NCBI GenBank assembly: GCA_900548905.1
Contig: URMK01000007.1
Span: 78,339-142,338, forward strand
DNA: 64,000 bases
Origin: an uncultured Lachnospiraceae bacterium
Lineage (GTDB): Bacteria > Bacillota > Clostridia > Lachnospirales > Lachnospiraceae
Reading direction: 5' to 3'
Of this stretch, positions 26,647 to 35,890 are shown piece by piece. Below the pieces are notes generated by a model. That model saw nothing but the letters and a program-made list of their open reading frames with translations. It did no database searches and was not told the DNA's origin. The first letter of the stretch is position 1; every line of letters begins with the position of its first letter. A program made the translations under genes and the position numbers.

Positions 26647-28164
26647 ATGACGGGATATTTACTTGGCATAGATGCCGGTACGACTTCGTTTAAGCTGGCG
26701 CTTTATACGGATGAAGGCGCTGCGGTACATATGGTAAAAGAGGAATACGTTCTCCTGACACAGAAAGCCGGATGGGTGGAATACAAGGCGGAGGATTACT
26801 GGGCGTTACTGTGCAGGCTGCTGCGCAGGCTCCTGGCGGAAAGCGGGATACCGCCGGAACAAATTCTCTCCCTCGCTGTCAGCAGCCAGGGAGAAACACT
26901 GATTTGCCTGGATGAATGCGGCAGGCCGGTGATGAATGCCATTTGCTGGCTGGATAACCGTTCGGAAAAGGAAGCCGGCAGGATACGCGCCCATTTTGGG
27001 AAAAAGCTTGTCTACGAGAAAAGCGGGCAGGCGGATGTGACGGCGACCTGGCCCGCCACCAAGATTTTATGGCTGAAAGAAGAAAGGCCTGATATCTTTC
27101 AGCGGACAAAGCGCTATCTGCTGTTGGAAGATTATCTGATTTACCGGCTGACCGGATGCTGTGTCTGTGAAGAGAATTTATGGGCGTCCTCCCTTTTGTA
27201 TGACATCAACCGGGATTGCTGGTGGGGGGATATGCTCCGCTATCTGGGTATAACGCAGGAGCAGCTCCCGGAGAGGATGGGCTGCGGCCGGCCGGTGGGG
27301 CCGGTGAGCGCTACAGCCTCCGGGCAGACCGGCCTTTCCGGATGTACATTGGTGGTGACCGGCGCTTTGGACCAGACCTGCGGAAGCATCGGGGCCGGGA
27401 AGATATTTCCCGGAGAAGTGACGGAAACCACCGGATCCTGCCTGGCGGTGAGCGCGGTGGCGGAAGGGTTTGTCCCGTATTGTGAGGAGCGGCCCGTCAC
27501 CTGCCAGAACCATGCGGTAAAGGGCCGGTATACCATCCTTCTCTGGTCACAGACGGCAGGTATGGTGCTCAAATGGTATGCGGGCTGTTTCCTGCACCGG
27601 GAAGCCCTGGAAGGGGCGGACATATACCGGCTGATTGACCGGGAAGCGGAGCTGGCACCTGCGGGGAGTGAAGGGCTGGTGATGCTGCCGCACTTAAGCG
27701 GGGCGAGTAATCCGGAATATAATGCGATGGCAAGGGGCGTATTTTACGGCATGACCCTGGGGCATGAGAGGAAGCATTTTTCAAGGGCGATCCTGGAGGC
27801 GGTGGCGTACATGCTGCGGCGGAATGTGGAACAGATCGAAGGGATCGGGGAGACGGTCTCAGGCATCTATTCCATGGGGGGCGGCGCCAAAAGTGATATC
27901 TGGTGCCGGATCAAAGCGGATGTCACCGGAAAAAAGGTGGAAACCATACCGGTAAAGGAATGTGCCTGCCTGGGGGCGGCGCTGCTGGCCGGTGTGGGGG
28001 CCGGCGTTTTCCCCGATATTGACAGCGCCGTGAGAAGGGTGTCCGGGACAGGGAGGGTTTTTGTCCCCGCACAGGAAAACAGAGCTGTCTATGACCGTGG
28101 GTTTGCCGCCTATATTGATTTGTATCATGCACTGGAGCCGGTTTTTGGCAAATACGGAAACTGA
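26647..28164 (+). CDS. FGGY-family carbohydrate kinase
   Basis: 505 residues from the ATG at 26647 (GGAG upstream). The N-terminal phosphate motif is YLLGIDAGTTSFKLALY, the sugar-binding loop contains WLDNR, and the C-terminal half has the ATP-binding GGGAKSDIWCRIKADVTG and GAALLAGVG, as in xylulokinase, fuculokinase and gluconate kinase. It would phosphorylate the ketose made by the preceding isomerase-like enzyme in the cytoplasm. The subfamily cannot be fixed from sequence inspection. Confidence 0.92.
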   Translation: MTGYLLGIDAGTTSFKLALYTDEGAAVHMVKEEYVLLTQKAGWVEYKAEDYWALLCRLLRRLLAESGIPPEQILSLAVSSQGETLICLDECGRPVMNAICWLDNRSEKEAGRIRAHFGKKLVYEKSGQADVTATWPATKILWLKEERPDIFQRTKRYLLLEDYLIYRLTGCCVCEENLWASSLLYDINRDCWWGDMLRYLGITQEQLPERMGCGRPVGPVSATASGQTGLSGCTLVVTGALDQTCGSIGAGKIFPGEVTETTGSCLAVSAVAEGFVPYCEERPVTCQNHAVKGRYTILLWSQTAGMVLKWYAGCFLHREALEGADIYRLIDREAELAPAGSEGLVMLPHLSGASNPEYNAMARGVFYGMTLGHERKHFSRAILEAVAYMLRRNVEQIEGIGETVSGIYSMGGGAKSDIWCRIKADVTGKKVETIPVKECACLGAALLAGVGAGVFPDIDSAVRRVSGTGRVFVPAQENRAVYDRGFAAYIDLYHALEPVFGKYGN

Positions 28165-28242
28165 CGGGGAGCCGTTCGGCCGGGTCCGCACATGTACCGG
28201 ACAGACCGTATGAAAACGCGGCGGAAACAGAAAGGAACTGTT

Positions 28243-29748
28243 ATGGAGAACAAATTGCGGATAGGCTGGGCAGCCGTGGATATAACACCGGACAGGCCGG
28301 TATATCTGGCGGGCCAGCTGTATGTAAGGGTTAGCAGATATGTACATGATCCCATCACCGCTTCCGCGCTGGCCCTGGATAACGGCGATCAGCAGGCGGT
28401 TTTCGTATCCATGGATACGGTGGCTGTGCCCGACTTCCTCACGGCGGAAATACGGTGCAGGCTGGCGGAGAGAAAAGGGCCGGATCCCGCCCGGGTCAGC
28501 CTGTGTGCCACCCATACCCATACCTCCAGCCGGTTCAGTGTTGTGGGAAATGAAACGCTGGTCAGGTATATGGGAAGCGATAAGATAGACACACCGGAGG
28601 CCCCGGAAAACATCCTGTGCGGCGAAGAAGGCAGACAATATCTGGCGGACAGGATAGAAAGCCTGATTATGGATGCATGGGAAAACCGCCGGGAAGGAAG
28701 TGCCGGCACGGCGGAGGACTATGCCGTGGTGGGCTTTAACCGCCGCCCGGTATTTGGTACCGGCGATCACGAAAGCGCAAAGATGTACGGGGACTGTTCA
28801 CAGGCGTCTTTTCTGCGGTTCGAAGGGACCACAGATCCCACGGTGACGGTGCTTTATACCTGGGATGAAGCCGGGACACTCACCGGGGCAGCCGTTAATA
28901 TCCCGTGCCCCGCCCAGGTGATGGAGCTGCATTCCTTTCTGTCTGCGGATTATTGGCATTATGCCAGAAAGCATATTCGGGAAAGGCTGGGGAATATCCA
29001 TATCCTGCCCCTGTGCGGAGCGGCCGGCGACCAGAACCCTTTGGATCTGGTGCGTATCAGCAAGGATAATAATGAGGAGCTTCTGCGCTGGGGAGCCCAG
29101 GAGGAGGAGGTTTTCCGGAACTTCGACATGACCGGGACCTGCGAAGCCATTGGGGAACGGATTGCCGAAGCCGTCGCCAGAGGATACCGTACGGCCCTGG
29201 GAAGAAAATGGAGCCGGCCTGTATTTGCGCACCGCATCGTACAGAAAGAGCTTCCTCTGCGCACGGTGAGCGAGGAGGAATACCGGGAAGCGGAAAAGAT
29301 TATACGTAAGTTCCGGGGCCGTTTTACGCAAGAACACCGGATGGGCATGGCGGATCAGCGAAAGCTGTACGGGCCGGTTGGAATTGCCGAACGCTATGCC
29401 CTGCAGCAGAAAGGGACTTCTTTTCCGGTGGAGCTGCATATACTCCGCCTGCAGGATGCGGTGTTTGTCACCCATCCCTTTGAGCTTTTTACGGAATATG
29501 GACTCCGTATCCGGGCCGGGTGCAGAGCGCGCTGTGTCTTTCATATTCAGCTGTGCAACGGCTATGCGGATTATCTGCCGACCCGCGCGGCGATATGGGG
29601 CGGTTCCTACAGCAGTGAACCGGCATCCACCTACGTGGGGCCAAACGGCGGTGATTTGCTGGCGGCAGGATTGACAGAAGAAGCAAACCGGCTGTTCGGC
29701 ATGCATGGCACAGAAAAAGGAGGCGGAAGCAGCGATGATTTTTTTTAG
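28243..29748 (+). CDS. Neutral/alkaline ceramidase-like N-terminal domain protein
   Basis: 501 residues from the ATG at 28243 (AAAGGA seven bases upstream). The metal-site block CATHTHTSS near residue 90, the start RIGWAAVDITPDRPVYLAG and GAAGDQNPLD near residue 262 match the neutral ceramidase superfamily, but the protein is shorter than true ceramidases and has no export signal. Relatives occur in many bacterial sugar-degradation loci, where their reaction is unknown; a zinc-dependent amide or ester hydrolysis in the cytoplasm is the best guess. The stop codon overlaps the next gene by 14 bases. Confidence 0.75.
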   Translation: MENKLRIGWAAVDITPDRPVYLAGQLYVRVSRYVHDPITASALALDNGDQQAVFVSMDTVAVPDFLTAEIRCRLAERKGPDPARVSLCATHTHTSSRFSVVGNETLVRYMGSDKIDTPEAPENILCGEEGRQYLADRIESLIMDAWENRREGSAGTAEDYAVVGFNRRPVFGTGDHESAKMYGDCSQASFLRFEGTTDPTVTVLYTWDEAGTLTGAAVNIPCPAQVMELHSFLSADYWHYARKHIRERLGNIHILPLCGAAGDQNPLDLVRISKDNNEELLRWGAQEEEVFRNFDMTGTCEAIGERIAEAVARGYRTALGRKWSRPVFAHRIVQKELPLRTVSEEEYREAEKIIRKFRGRFTQEHRMGMADQRKLYGPVGIAERYALQQKGTSFPVELHILRLQDAVFVTHPFELFTEYGLRIRAGCRARCVFHIQLCNGYADYLPTRAAIWGGSYSSEPASTYVGPNGGDLLAAGLTEEANRLFGMHGTEKGGGSSDDFF

Positions 29749-30235
29749 GGAAAAAGTAGAAGTACAATCGCAAGGACAGCACCCAACCTTCCATAATATA
29801 ACGGATCAGGTAAAAGGGATTGTGGAAAAATCCGGCGTCAGCAACGGTATGGTAACCGTTTATTCCCATCACACCACATGCTCTGTCATGGTACAGGAAT
29901 GTTCCCACGACAGGACGTATTTCGGCTTGGAATATCTCCAGCAGGATCTGTGCGATATCATGGAACGGCTGGTTCCCACATGCCGGGTGGAAAACCAGTA
30001 TCTACACCCCGGCCCGAAGCATGTGGAATTCGGGGACAGTGTGGGGGAACCAGGCCCCTGGACCAGCCTGAATACGGACGCTCACTTACGTTCCTGTTTT
30101 TTCGGCCGTTCGGAGAGTATCGCAATTGAGGATGGGAAGATGGATCTGGGAGAATTCGGCTATACCTATTTCATCGACTGGGATCAGGTCCGTGCGCGTA
30201 AGCGGGTGGTTCAGGTGATGGTTATGGGAGAGTGA
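29735..30235 (+). CDS. YjbQ/UPF0047-family protein
   Basis: 166 residues from the ATG at 29735, inside the end of the previous gene, with AGGAGG about ten bases upstream. The conserved block SHHTTCSVMVQE near residue 46 and GPWTSLNTDAHLRS near residue 107 identify the YjbQ family, trimeric proteins with a low-level thiamine-phosphate synthase activity whose real role is unclear. Its place between a ceramidase-like enzyme and a triosephosphate-isomerase paralogue in a sugar operon suggests a metabolic role in that pathway, but none can be specified. Confidence 0.88.
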   Translation: MIFFREKVEVQSQGQHPTFHNITDQVKGIVEKSGVSNGMVTVYSHHTTCSVMVQECSHDRTYFGLEYLQQDLCDIMERLVPTCRVENQYLHPGPKHVEFGDSVGEPGPWTSLNTDAHLRSCFFGRSESIAIEDGKMDLGEFGYTYFIDWDQVRARKRVVQVMVMGE

Positions 30236-30246
30236 GGGGAGACGGA

Positions 30247-30972
30247 ATGGAACGAAGAAATGTGCCGGCCCCGCCCTTTTTCGAGATCGGCCCGAAGTCG
30301 TATCTCTACGGGGATGACATTTTAGAACTGGCGCTGGCGGCGGACAGGGTCTCTGAAAAATACGATGTGGATATTATTTTTACCGCCCCTTATACGGAGA
30401 TACGCCGGGTGGCGGAAGCCGTAAACAGGCTGTTCGTCTATGCGCCCCATATGGATGTGCTGGAGCCGGGACGAGGGCTGGCGGAAATCCTTCCCGAAGC
30501 GGTGAAAGCCGCCGGTGCGGTGGGGGTCATGCTGAACCACTGTGAAAAGCCGCTGTCCCTGGGGACGCTGGAAAAATCCATCCGGCGGGCGCATGGAATC
30601 GGCCTCGCCGCAATCGTGTGTGCCGATACCATTGCGCAGGCCCGGGCGGCTGCCTGTCTGGGACCGGATATCATTGTGGCGGAGCCTGCAGAACTGATAG
30701 GCACCGGGCAGGCGGGCAGGCGCTCCCCGGATTATGTCAGGGCTTCCATCGAAGCGGTACACGGCATCAATCCTCAGATTCTCGTGCTGCAGGGTGCGGG
30801 GATTACAAGCGCAGAGGATGTGTACCCGATCATTTACCATGGGGCACAGGCAACCGGGGCTTCCAGCAGCATTGCCGGGGCGGAGGACAGGGAAGGCCTG
30901 ATTGATGAGATGATATGTGCGGTGCGCAGAGCGGCGCAGGACCGGGAGCGTAACCGTTTGGACAGGAAGTAA
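30247..30972 (+). CDS. Triosephosphate-isomerase paralogue (archaeal-like TIM barrel)
   Basis: 241 residues from the ATG at 30247 (GAGGGGAG upstream). It resembles the short archaeal TIM type rather than the 250-residue bacterial housekeeping enzyme. All three catalytic residues are seen: Lys17 in FEIGPKSY, His98 in LNHCEK and Glu146 in AEPAELIGTG. Paralogues of this kind in catabolic operons isomerise triose or tetrulose phosphates. Here it could process the product of the aldolase encoded at the end of the same operon. That role is inferred; the isomerase chemistry is strongly supported by the residues. Confidence 0.85.
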   Translation: MERRNVPAPPFFEIGPKSYLYGDDILELALAADRVSEKYDVDIIFTAPYTEIRRVAEAVNRLFVYAPHMDVLEPGRGLAEILPEAVKAAGAVGVMLNHCEKPLSLGTLEKSIRRAHGIGLAAIVCADTIAQARAAACLGPDIIVAEPAELIGTGQAGRRSPDYVRASIEAVHGINPQILVLQGAGITSAEDVYPIIYHGAQATGASSSIAGAEDREGLIDEMICAVRRAAQDRERNRLDRK

Positions 30973-31042
30973 CCTGCTGCCGGAGGGTTTGCCTGCGGAT
31001 AACAGGAAACAGATATTGAGGGAAAGGGTATGGTCCCGGAGG

Positions 31043-33040
31043 ATGGAAAAAATACGGAAAGAAACCATGCAGAGGGCCTGGCATACGGAAGCCGGTGCGA
31101 TTGAAAAAATAGCGTCCTACATGGATTATGAAGAGCTGGATCGGGCGGTCTGCCTTCTGGCCGGAGCAAAACGGATCGCGGCGGGCGGCTGCGGCCATTC
31201 GGGCATCGCCTGCCGGCATCTGGCACATCTTATGTGCTGTATTGACCGCCCGGCGCGTTTCCTCCCGCCGTCGGAAGGCAATCACGGAGGTATGGGATTC
31301 CTGGAGGAAGGAGATGTTCTGGTCCTGGCCTCCCGGGGAGGGAAAACAGACGAACTGCTGCCGATGCTTACGGCGGCGAAACAGAAAAAGATCCGCATCA
31401 TCGCGGTGACGGAAAACCCGGATTCCGAACTGGCACGGGGGGCGGAGGTGGTTCTGCCGCTGCGCATAGACAGGGAAACGGATCGCTTCAACAGCCAGGG
31501 AACCACCAGCTTTGTTGTCATGTGCGCTTTGTTTGACGCGCTGCAGGCGGCGGTGATGGAGAAGAACGGTTACAGGGAAGAGCAGTTCGCTCAAAACCAT
31601 CCGGGAGGGGCCGTAGGGGAACTTCTGCAAAGGAAAAGGGAGCAGGGGATGGAGTGCACCATAGATTTTACAAAAACCTGCGGCAGGATAAAACCCATGC
31701 ACGGTGTCAACAATGTACCTTTTGTGCCCGGGGATTACGGTGATTCCGGCCTGTTTCAGAAAATGTCCGAGGCGGGGATCCCCTTTTCCAGGCTCCATGA
31801 CACGGGAGGAGACTGGGGCGGCGCCCATTATGTGGATATTGCCAACATTTTCCCGGACTTTGCTGCGGATCCGGAGGATATTTCCAGCTATGATTTCGCG
31901 TTTACCGACAGGCTTATGGAAGAAATCACCGCACATGGGATGGAACCCTTTTACCGGCTGGGCTGCTCCATTGAAAACCTGCAGCATATCAGGGCCTATC
32001 ATATTTATCCGCCGGAGGACAACCGGAAATGGGCAAGGATCTGCGAAGGCATCATACGGCATTACAATAAGGGCTGGGGAAACGGATATCATATGAACAT
32101 CCGTTACTGGGAGATCTGGAACGAGCCGGACAACATGCCGGATGCGGAGGATAATCCCATGTGGAGGGGAACCATGGAGCAGTATTTTGCCCTCTATGAA
32201 ACCGCATCTACCTATTTGAAGCAGGCATTCCCGGAGATTAAAATAGGAGGTTATTCCAGCTGCGGTTTTTATGCCTTAAGTGCGGCGGATTATTCCGAGG
32301 TCGCCCATTCCTCATCCAGGGTCGGGTATTTTGTCGAATTCTTCCGCCGTTTCCTGGAATATATCACCTCCCCGGCACATGCCTGCCCCCTGGATTTCTT
32401 CTCCTTCCACAGCTATGCGGATATTGCGGATAACGTGATGTATGCAGGATATGCCAGGGAACAGCTGGACGCCTGCGGGCTGGAGCGGACGGAACTTATT
32501 TTTAATGAATGGAATGCCGGTATCTCCCTCCGCGGGACGCCGGAGGACGCGGCCAGGATTGCGGCGATGATGTGTGCGCTGCAGGATACACCCATCGATG
32601 CATGCATGTATTATGACGCATGGGCCGGAAGCAGCTACTGCGGACTGTTCGATCCGGTCGGAAAGACCGTATATAAGGCCTATTATGCATTTGTCTGTTT
32701 CAATGCGCTGTACCGCCTTCAAAACCAGGTGAAGGTGGAAGGCATACCGGACGGGATATACTGCACGGCGGCGGCAAATGAAGAACAGGGTGCCTTATTG
32801 CTGGTCAACCTTACCGGAAAGGAAGTCCCGCTGCATATTACGGTGGAGGGAATTACCGGAGAAAAAGACGCCGGCCTGTGCGCACAGCTTTACCGGACGG
32901 ACAGAGAGAATGATTACCGGCAGTCGGTCCTGAACGGCCGGGGGAATTCCTTCCGGACAGAAGCAAAGCCGGATGCCGTATATTTAGTTACGTTCCCGAA
33001 AATGCGGAATCGGACGGAAGCTGCCGATATCCGTGGTTAA
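31043..33040 (+). CDS. Fusion of SIS phosphosugar-isomerase domain and GH39-like glycosidase
   Basis: 665 residues from the ATG at 31043. Its ribosome site is ambiguous: GGAGG touches the ATG, and TTG at 31016 or ATG at 31067 are alternatives. Residues 1-202 are a SIS domain of the KpsF/GutQ type (GGCGHSGIACRHLA, LASRGGKTDELL, NHPGGAVGE). Residues 203-665 are a GH-A clan glycosidase of GH39 type with the acid/base motif WEIWNEPDN and a probable nucleophile in ELIFNEWNAG; GH39 includes beta-xylosidases and alpha-L-iduronidases. At the junction a ribosome site GGGAG precedes an in-frame ATG at 31649, so the glycosidase may also be made alone. No signal peptide. Confidence 0.8.
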   Translation: MEKIRKETMQRAWHTEAGAIEKIASYMDYEELDRAVCLLAGAKRIAAGGCGHSGIACRHLAHLMCCIDRPARFLPPSEGNHGGMGFLEEGDVLVLASRGGKTDELLPMLTAAKQKKIRIIAVTENPDSELARGAEVVLPLRIDRETDRFNSQGTTSFVVMCALFDALQAAVMEKNGYREEQFAQNHPGGAVGELLQRKREQGMECTIDFTKTCGRIKPMHGVNNVPFVPGDYGDSGLFQKMSEAGIPFSRLHDTGGDWGGAHYVDIANIFPDFAADPEDISSYDFAFTDRLMEEITAHGMEPFYRLGCSIENLQHIRAYHIYPPEDNRKWARICEGIIRHYNKGWGNGYHMNIRYWEIWNEPDNMPDAEDNPMWRGTMEQYFALYETASTYLKQAFPEIKIGGYSSCGFYALSAADYSEVAHSSSRVGYFVEFFRRFLEYITSPAHACPLDFFSFHSYADIADNVMYAGYAREQLDACGLERTELIFNEWNAGISLRGTPEDAARIAAMMCALQDTPIDACMYYDAWAGSSYCGLFDPVGKTVYKAYYAFVCFNALYRLQNQVKVEGIPDGIYCTAAANEEQGALLLVNLTGKEVPLHITVEGITGEKDAGLCAQLYRTDRENDYRQSVLNGRGNSFRTEAKPDAVYLVTFPKMRNRTEAADIRG

Positions 33041-33048
33041 AATAAAGA

Positions 33049-33089
33049 GAAGGAAAATCCTCTGCCCGCAGAGATTTACATTTTCCTTC
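33049..33089 (+). other. RNA hairpin just upstream of the binding-protein gene
   Basis: A 10-bp stem GAAGGAAAAT/ATTTTCCTTC (33049-33058 with 33080-33089) encloses a second stem CTCTG-CCCG-CAGAG. There is no T-run, so it is not a classic terminator. It probably protects or processes the mRNA in front of the highly expressed binding protein. Confidence 0.6.
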
Positions 33090-33109
33090 AGAAAACAAGG
33101 AGGGTTCCT

Positions 33110-34738
33110 ATGAGAAAGAGATATAACAAAATTCTTGCGGCAGCGCTTGCGCTGGCATTAACAGGCTCACTTATCGGGTGTTCCGGCAAAACGGCGGAAA
33201 CCCAGGCAGATACCGCCCCGTCTGCCGCTTTGCAGCCGGAAGGCACGCAAGAGGCAGGCAGTGCGGCGGAAACGGCGGCAGAGGCCTCCGGGATAACCTT
33301 CCCTCTGGCGGAGCCGGTGACCATGAGCATGTTTGCGGTGTCCGCAGGCTATACGGGGGCAGAGCTTCCCGACGTGCTGGCGTTCCAGGTGGCGGAAGAG
33401 AATACCAATGTCAAATGGGAAGTGACATCCTGCCTCCCTGCGGATCTGGGAGATAAGAGAGGGCTGCTTCTTTCCTCCGGCGACTACCCGGATGTCCTTT
33501 TTAAATCCTTTATTACGCATAATGAAATAGAAAAGTACGGCTTTCAGGGAGTACTGATCCCTTTGAACGACCTGATTGATCAATATATGCCCAACCTTAA
33601 GAAGCTTCTGGACGAAAGAGATGCGTGGCAGTATATCACATCCTCCGACGGGAATATTTATTCCCTTCCCACTCTCAGCCGCAGAGTGCCTGCAACCATC
33701 CTTTTATGGCAGAATATGCGCTGGCTGGAAGCGATAGGCATGGACGAACCTACGAATATGGAAGAGCTTTACCAGGTTCTGAAAGCCTTTAAGGAGCAGG
33801 ATCCCAATGGAAACGGGAAAGCGGACGAGATTCCCTTTGAAGCCAACAATTCCGTTCCTCCCATCTATCTGTTCCAGTACATGCTGCCCATGGATTATAA
33901 TACCTTCTGTGCGGTTCAGAACGATGAGATCGTTTATGTGCCGAGGACCGAGACCTACAAAGAGTTCCTGTCCTATCTGGCTAAGTTCTATGAAGAAGGC
34001 CTGCTGGATAAAGACTGTTTTTCCAAGACCATTGACCAGCAGTATGCAGAAGGCCCTTCCGATGTGTATGGCTATTTTTACAGCTGGTCGCCAAGTGAAA
34101 CCGTAGGCTCCGAGTTAAGCCAGGGCTATGACTATATGGTTATGACCCCATGGAACGAGAACAGCGTAAGCTCCGACGCGGGTGTGTCGGAAGGCGCCAT
34201 GGTAATCACGGATAAATGTGAAAATCCTGAAATCGCCGCGGCATGGGCGGATCAGTTCTACAGTGAGGACGGCGGTATTCTCTCCGTTATGGGTGTGGAA
34301 GGAAAGACCTGGCAGTGGAGAGACGACGGGAAATGGGAATATATTGTAGGTACCGAGTACGGCGAGGACGAATCCACAGTGCGTGACAATACCACACTGC
34401 AGGGCTCCGCTTATAATCCCATGGCATGGCCCCAGACCTATTATAACGACGAGTACCGGGATGACAGTAATGTATCCGGAAGCTCGGAGGAAAGCAGAAT
34501 CTCCAGCCTCTGCGCCGAGCCGTTCCCGTCCCTGAAACTGACGGAAGAAGAATCCAAACGGATCGTGGAAATAAATACGGATATTTCCGACTATGTTATG
34601 GAATATCTGGCAGAGGTTACTACCGGCAAAAAGGATCTGGATGGGACCTGGGATGCATACATAAGCCAGCTGGATGCCATGGGCGGTAAGGAATACGCCG
34701 ACATTTACAACGGCGCTTACCAGAGAACGGAGAAATAA
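33110..34738 (+). CDS. Lipoprotein substrate-binding protein of the sugar-catabolism operon
   Basis: 542 residues with a lipoprotein signal (KILAAALALALTGSLIGC, Cys24), an Ala/Glu-rich spacer to about residue 60, and a large extracellular family-1 binding fold. The calcium-loop-like DPNGNGKADEI sits near residue 232. It shares the architecture of the 17908 binding protein but is only distantly similar, so it probably binds a related but distinct oligosaccharide. The RBS is AAGGAGG. Its mRNA is bracketed by hairpins at 33049-33089 and 34749-34820. Confidence 0.92.
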   Translation: MRKRYNKILAAALALALTGSLIGCSGKTAETQADTAPSAALQPEGTQEAGSAAETAAEASGITFPLAEPVTMSMFAVSAGYTGAELPDVLAFQVAEENTNVKWEVTSCLPADLGDKRGLLLSSGDYPDVLFKSFITHNEIEKYGFQGVLIPLNDLIDQYMPNLKKLLDERDAWQYITSSDGNIYSLPTLSRRVPATILLWQNMRWLEAIGMDEPTNMEELYQVLKAFKEQDPNGNGKADEIPFEANNSVPPIYLFQYMLPMDYNTFCAVQNDEIVYVPRTETYKEFLSYLAKFYEEGLLDKDCFSKTIDQQYAEGPSDVYGYFYSWSPSETVGSELSQGYDYMVMTPWNENSVSSDAGVSEGAMVITDKCENPEIAAAWADQFYSEDGGILSVMGVEGKTWQWRDDGKWEYIVGTEYGEDESTVRDNTTLQGSAYNPMAWPQTYYNDEYRDDSNVSGSSEESRISSLCAEPFPSLKLTEEESKRIVEINTDISDYVMEYLAEVTTGKKDLDGTWDAYISQLDAMGGKEYADIYNGAYQRTEK

Positions 34739-34748
34739 CTAAGCGGCG

Positions 34749-34820
34749 GATTCCGGGGGGAGAGGAAGACAGACTGCCGCACCGGCGGGATACCATAGCC
34801 GGTGCGGCAGCCCCGGAATC
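34749..34820 (+). other. Intercistronic RNA hairpin between binding-protein and permease genes
   Basis: Two perfectly paired helices: outer GATTCCGGGG with CCCCGGAATC (34749-34758, 34811-34820) and inner CTGCCGCACCGGC with its complement (34774-34786, 34798-34810). Without a T-run it is better explained as an mRNA stabiliser or partial attenuator, giving more binding protein than permease, as known between malE and malF. Confidence 0.7.
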
Positions 34821-34899
34821 ACGGCAGGACGATTCCCGGATTCGTTACGGACAGCAGCCGGGTTCATTGATGCGCGTCGTCGCGCGGATGGGAGAAAAC

Positions 34900-35880
34900 A
34901 TGCTAAGAGACAGGAAACACAAGGGGGCGGCGGACAACGGCAGGCAGCCGGCCGCAATTCCCCAAAAAAGCTTCGGCGAACGCCTGCGCAAAGATTTTAA
35001 AGCAAACTGGACCTTGTACCTGATGGTGCTGATCCCATTGGCATACCTCATCCTGTTCTGCTATATCCCCATGGGAGGAATCCAGCTGGCCTTTAAGGAA
35101 TACAACGTCAAAAAGGGGATCTGGGGAAGCCCCTGGGTTGGCTTTTATAATTTCCAGCGTTTTTTCAGAAGCTATAAATTCACCATGCTGTTAAAAAATA
35201 CCATTCTGATCAATGTTTACAGTCTGGTGGTGGGATTCCCCATCCCCATTATTTTTGCCCTGCTGCTGAATTACCTGCGGCAGAAACGTTTCAAGAAAAC
35301 TATACAAATGCTGTCCTATGCCCCCTATTTCATATCTACAGTGGTTATGAGCGGTATGATCATTATTTTCCTGGATCCCAATACCGGTGTAATCAACCGT
35401 ATTCTCCAGTTGCTGGGGATGGAAGCGGTAAACTTTATGGGCGAAGCGAAATACTTCAAGTCCATCTATGTCTGGAGCAGTGTATGGCAGGGGATGGGCT
35501 GGGCCTCCATCATCTACATCGCGGCGCTGTCCGGCGTGGATTACCAGCTTCATGAGGCGGCTATTGTGGACGGGGCCACCAAGCTCCAGCGGATCCTCCA
35601 TGTGGATCTGCCTTCGATCAAACCCACGATCATAATGCTTCTGATCCTGCAGATCGGATCCCTGATGAGCGTCGGCTTCGAAAAGGTATTCCTGCTTCAG
35701 AACCAGCTGAATATGAGCGCCTCCGACGTCCTTTCCACCTATGTGTACCGCGTCGGCCTGGTGGACAACGATTACGGCTATTCCACGGCGGTGGGGCTTT
35801 TCAATTCCCTGATCAATATGTTTTTACTGATTACGGCAAACCGGATAGCCAAACGGACAACGAACGAAAGCCTGTGGTAG
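34900..35880 (+). CDS. ABC transporter permease, LplB type (second importer)
   Basis: 326 residues from the ATG at 34900, chosen because GGGAG lies six bases upstream; a TTG at 34867 gives a longer form without a ribosome site. Hallmarks are FCYIPMGGIQLAFKEYN and the EAA loop H-E-A-A-I-V-D-G-A-T-K. It has six membrane helices and a basic N-terminal tail. It forms the channel with the next permease for sugars delivered by the 33110 lipoprotein. Confidence 0.9.
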   Translation: MLRDRKHKGAADNGRQPAAIPQKSFGERLRKDFKANWTLYLMVLIPLAYLILFCYIPMGGIQLAFKEYNVKKGIWGSPWVGFYNFQRFFRSYKFTMLLKNTILINVYSLVVGFPIPIIFALLLNYLRQKRFKKTIQMLSYAPYFISTVVMSGMIIIFLDPNTGVINRILQLLGMEAVNFMGEAKYFKSIYVWSSVWQGMGWASIIYIAALSGVDYQLHEAAIVDGATKLQRILHVDLPSIKPTIIMLLILQIGSLMSVGFEKVFLLQNQLNMSASDVLSTYVYRVGLVDNDYGYSTAVGLFNSLINMFLLITANRIAKRTTNESLW

Positions 35881-35890
35881 GAGGATAGGG

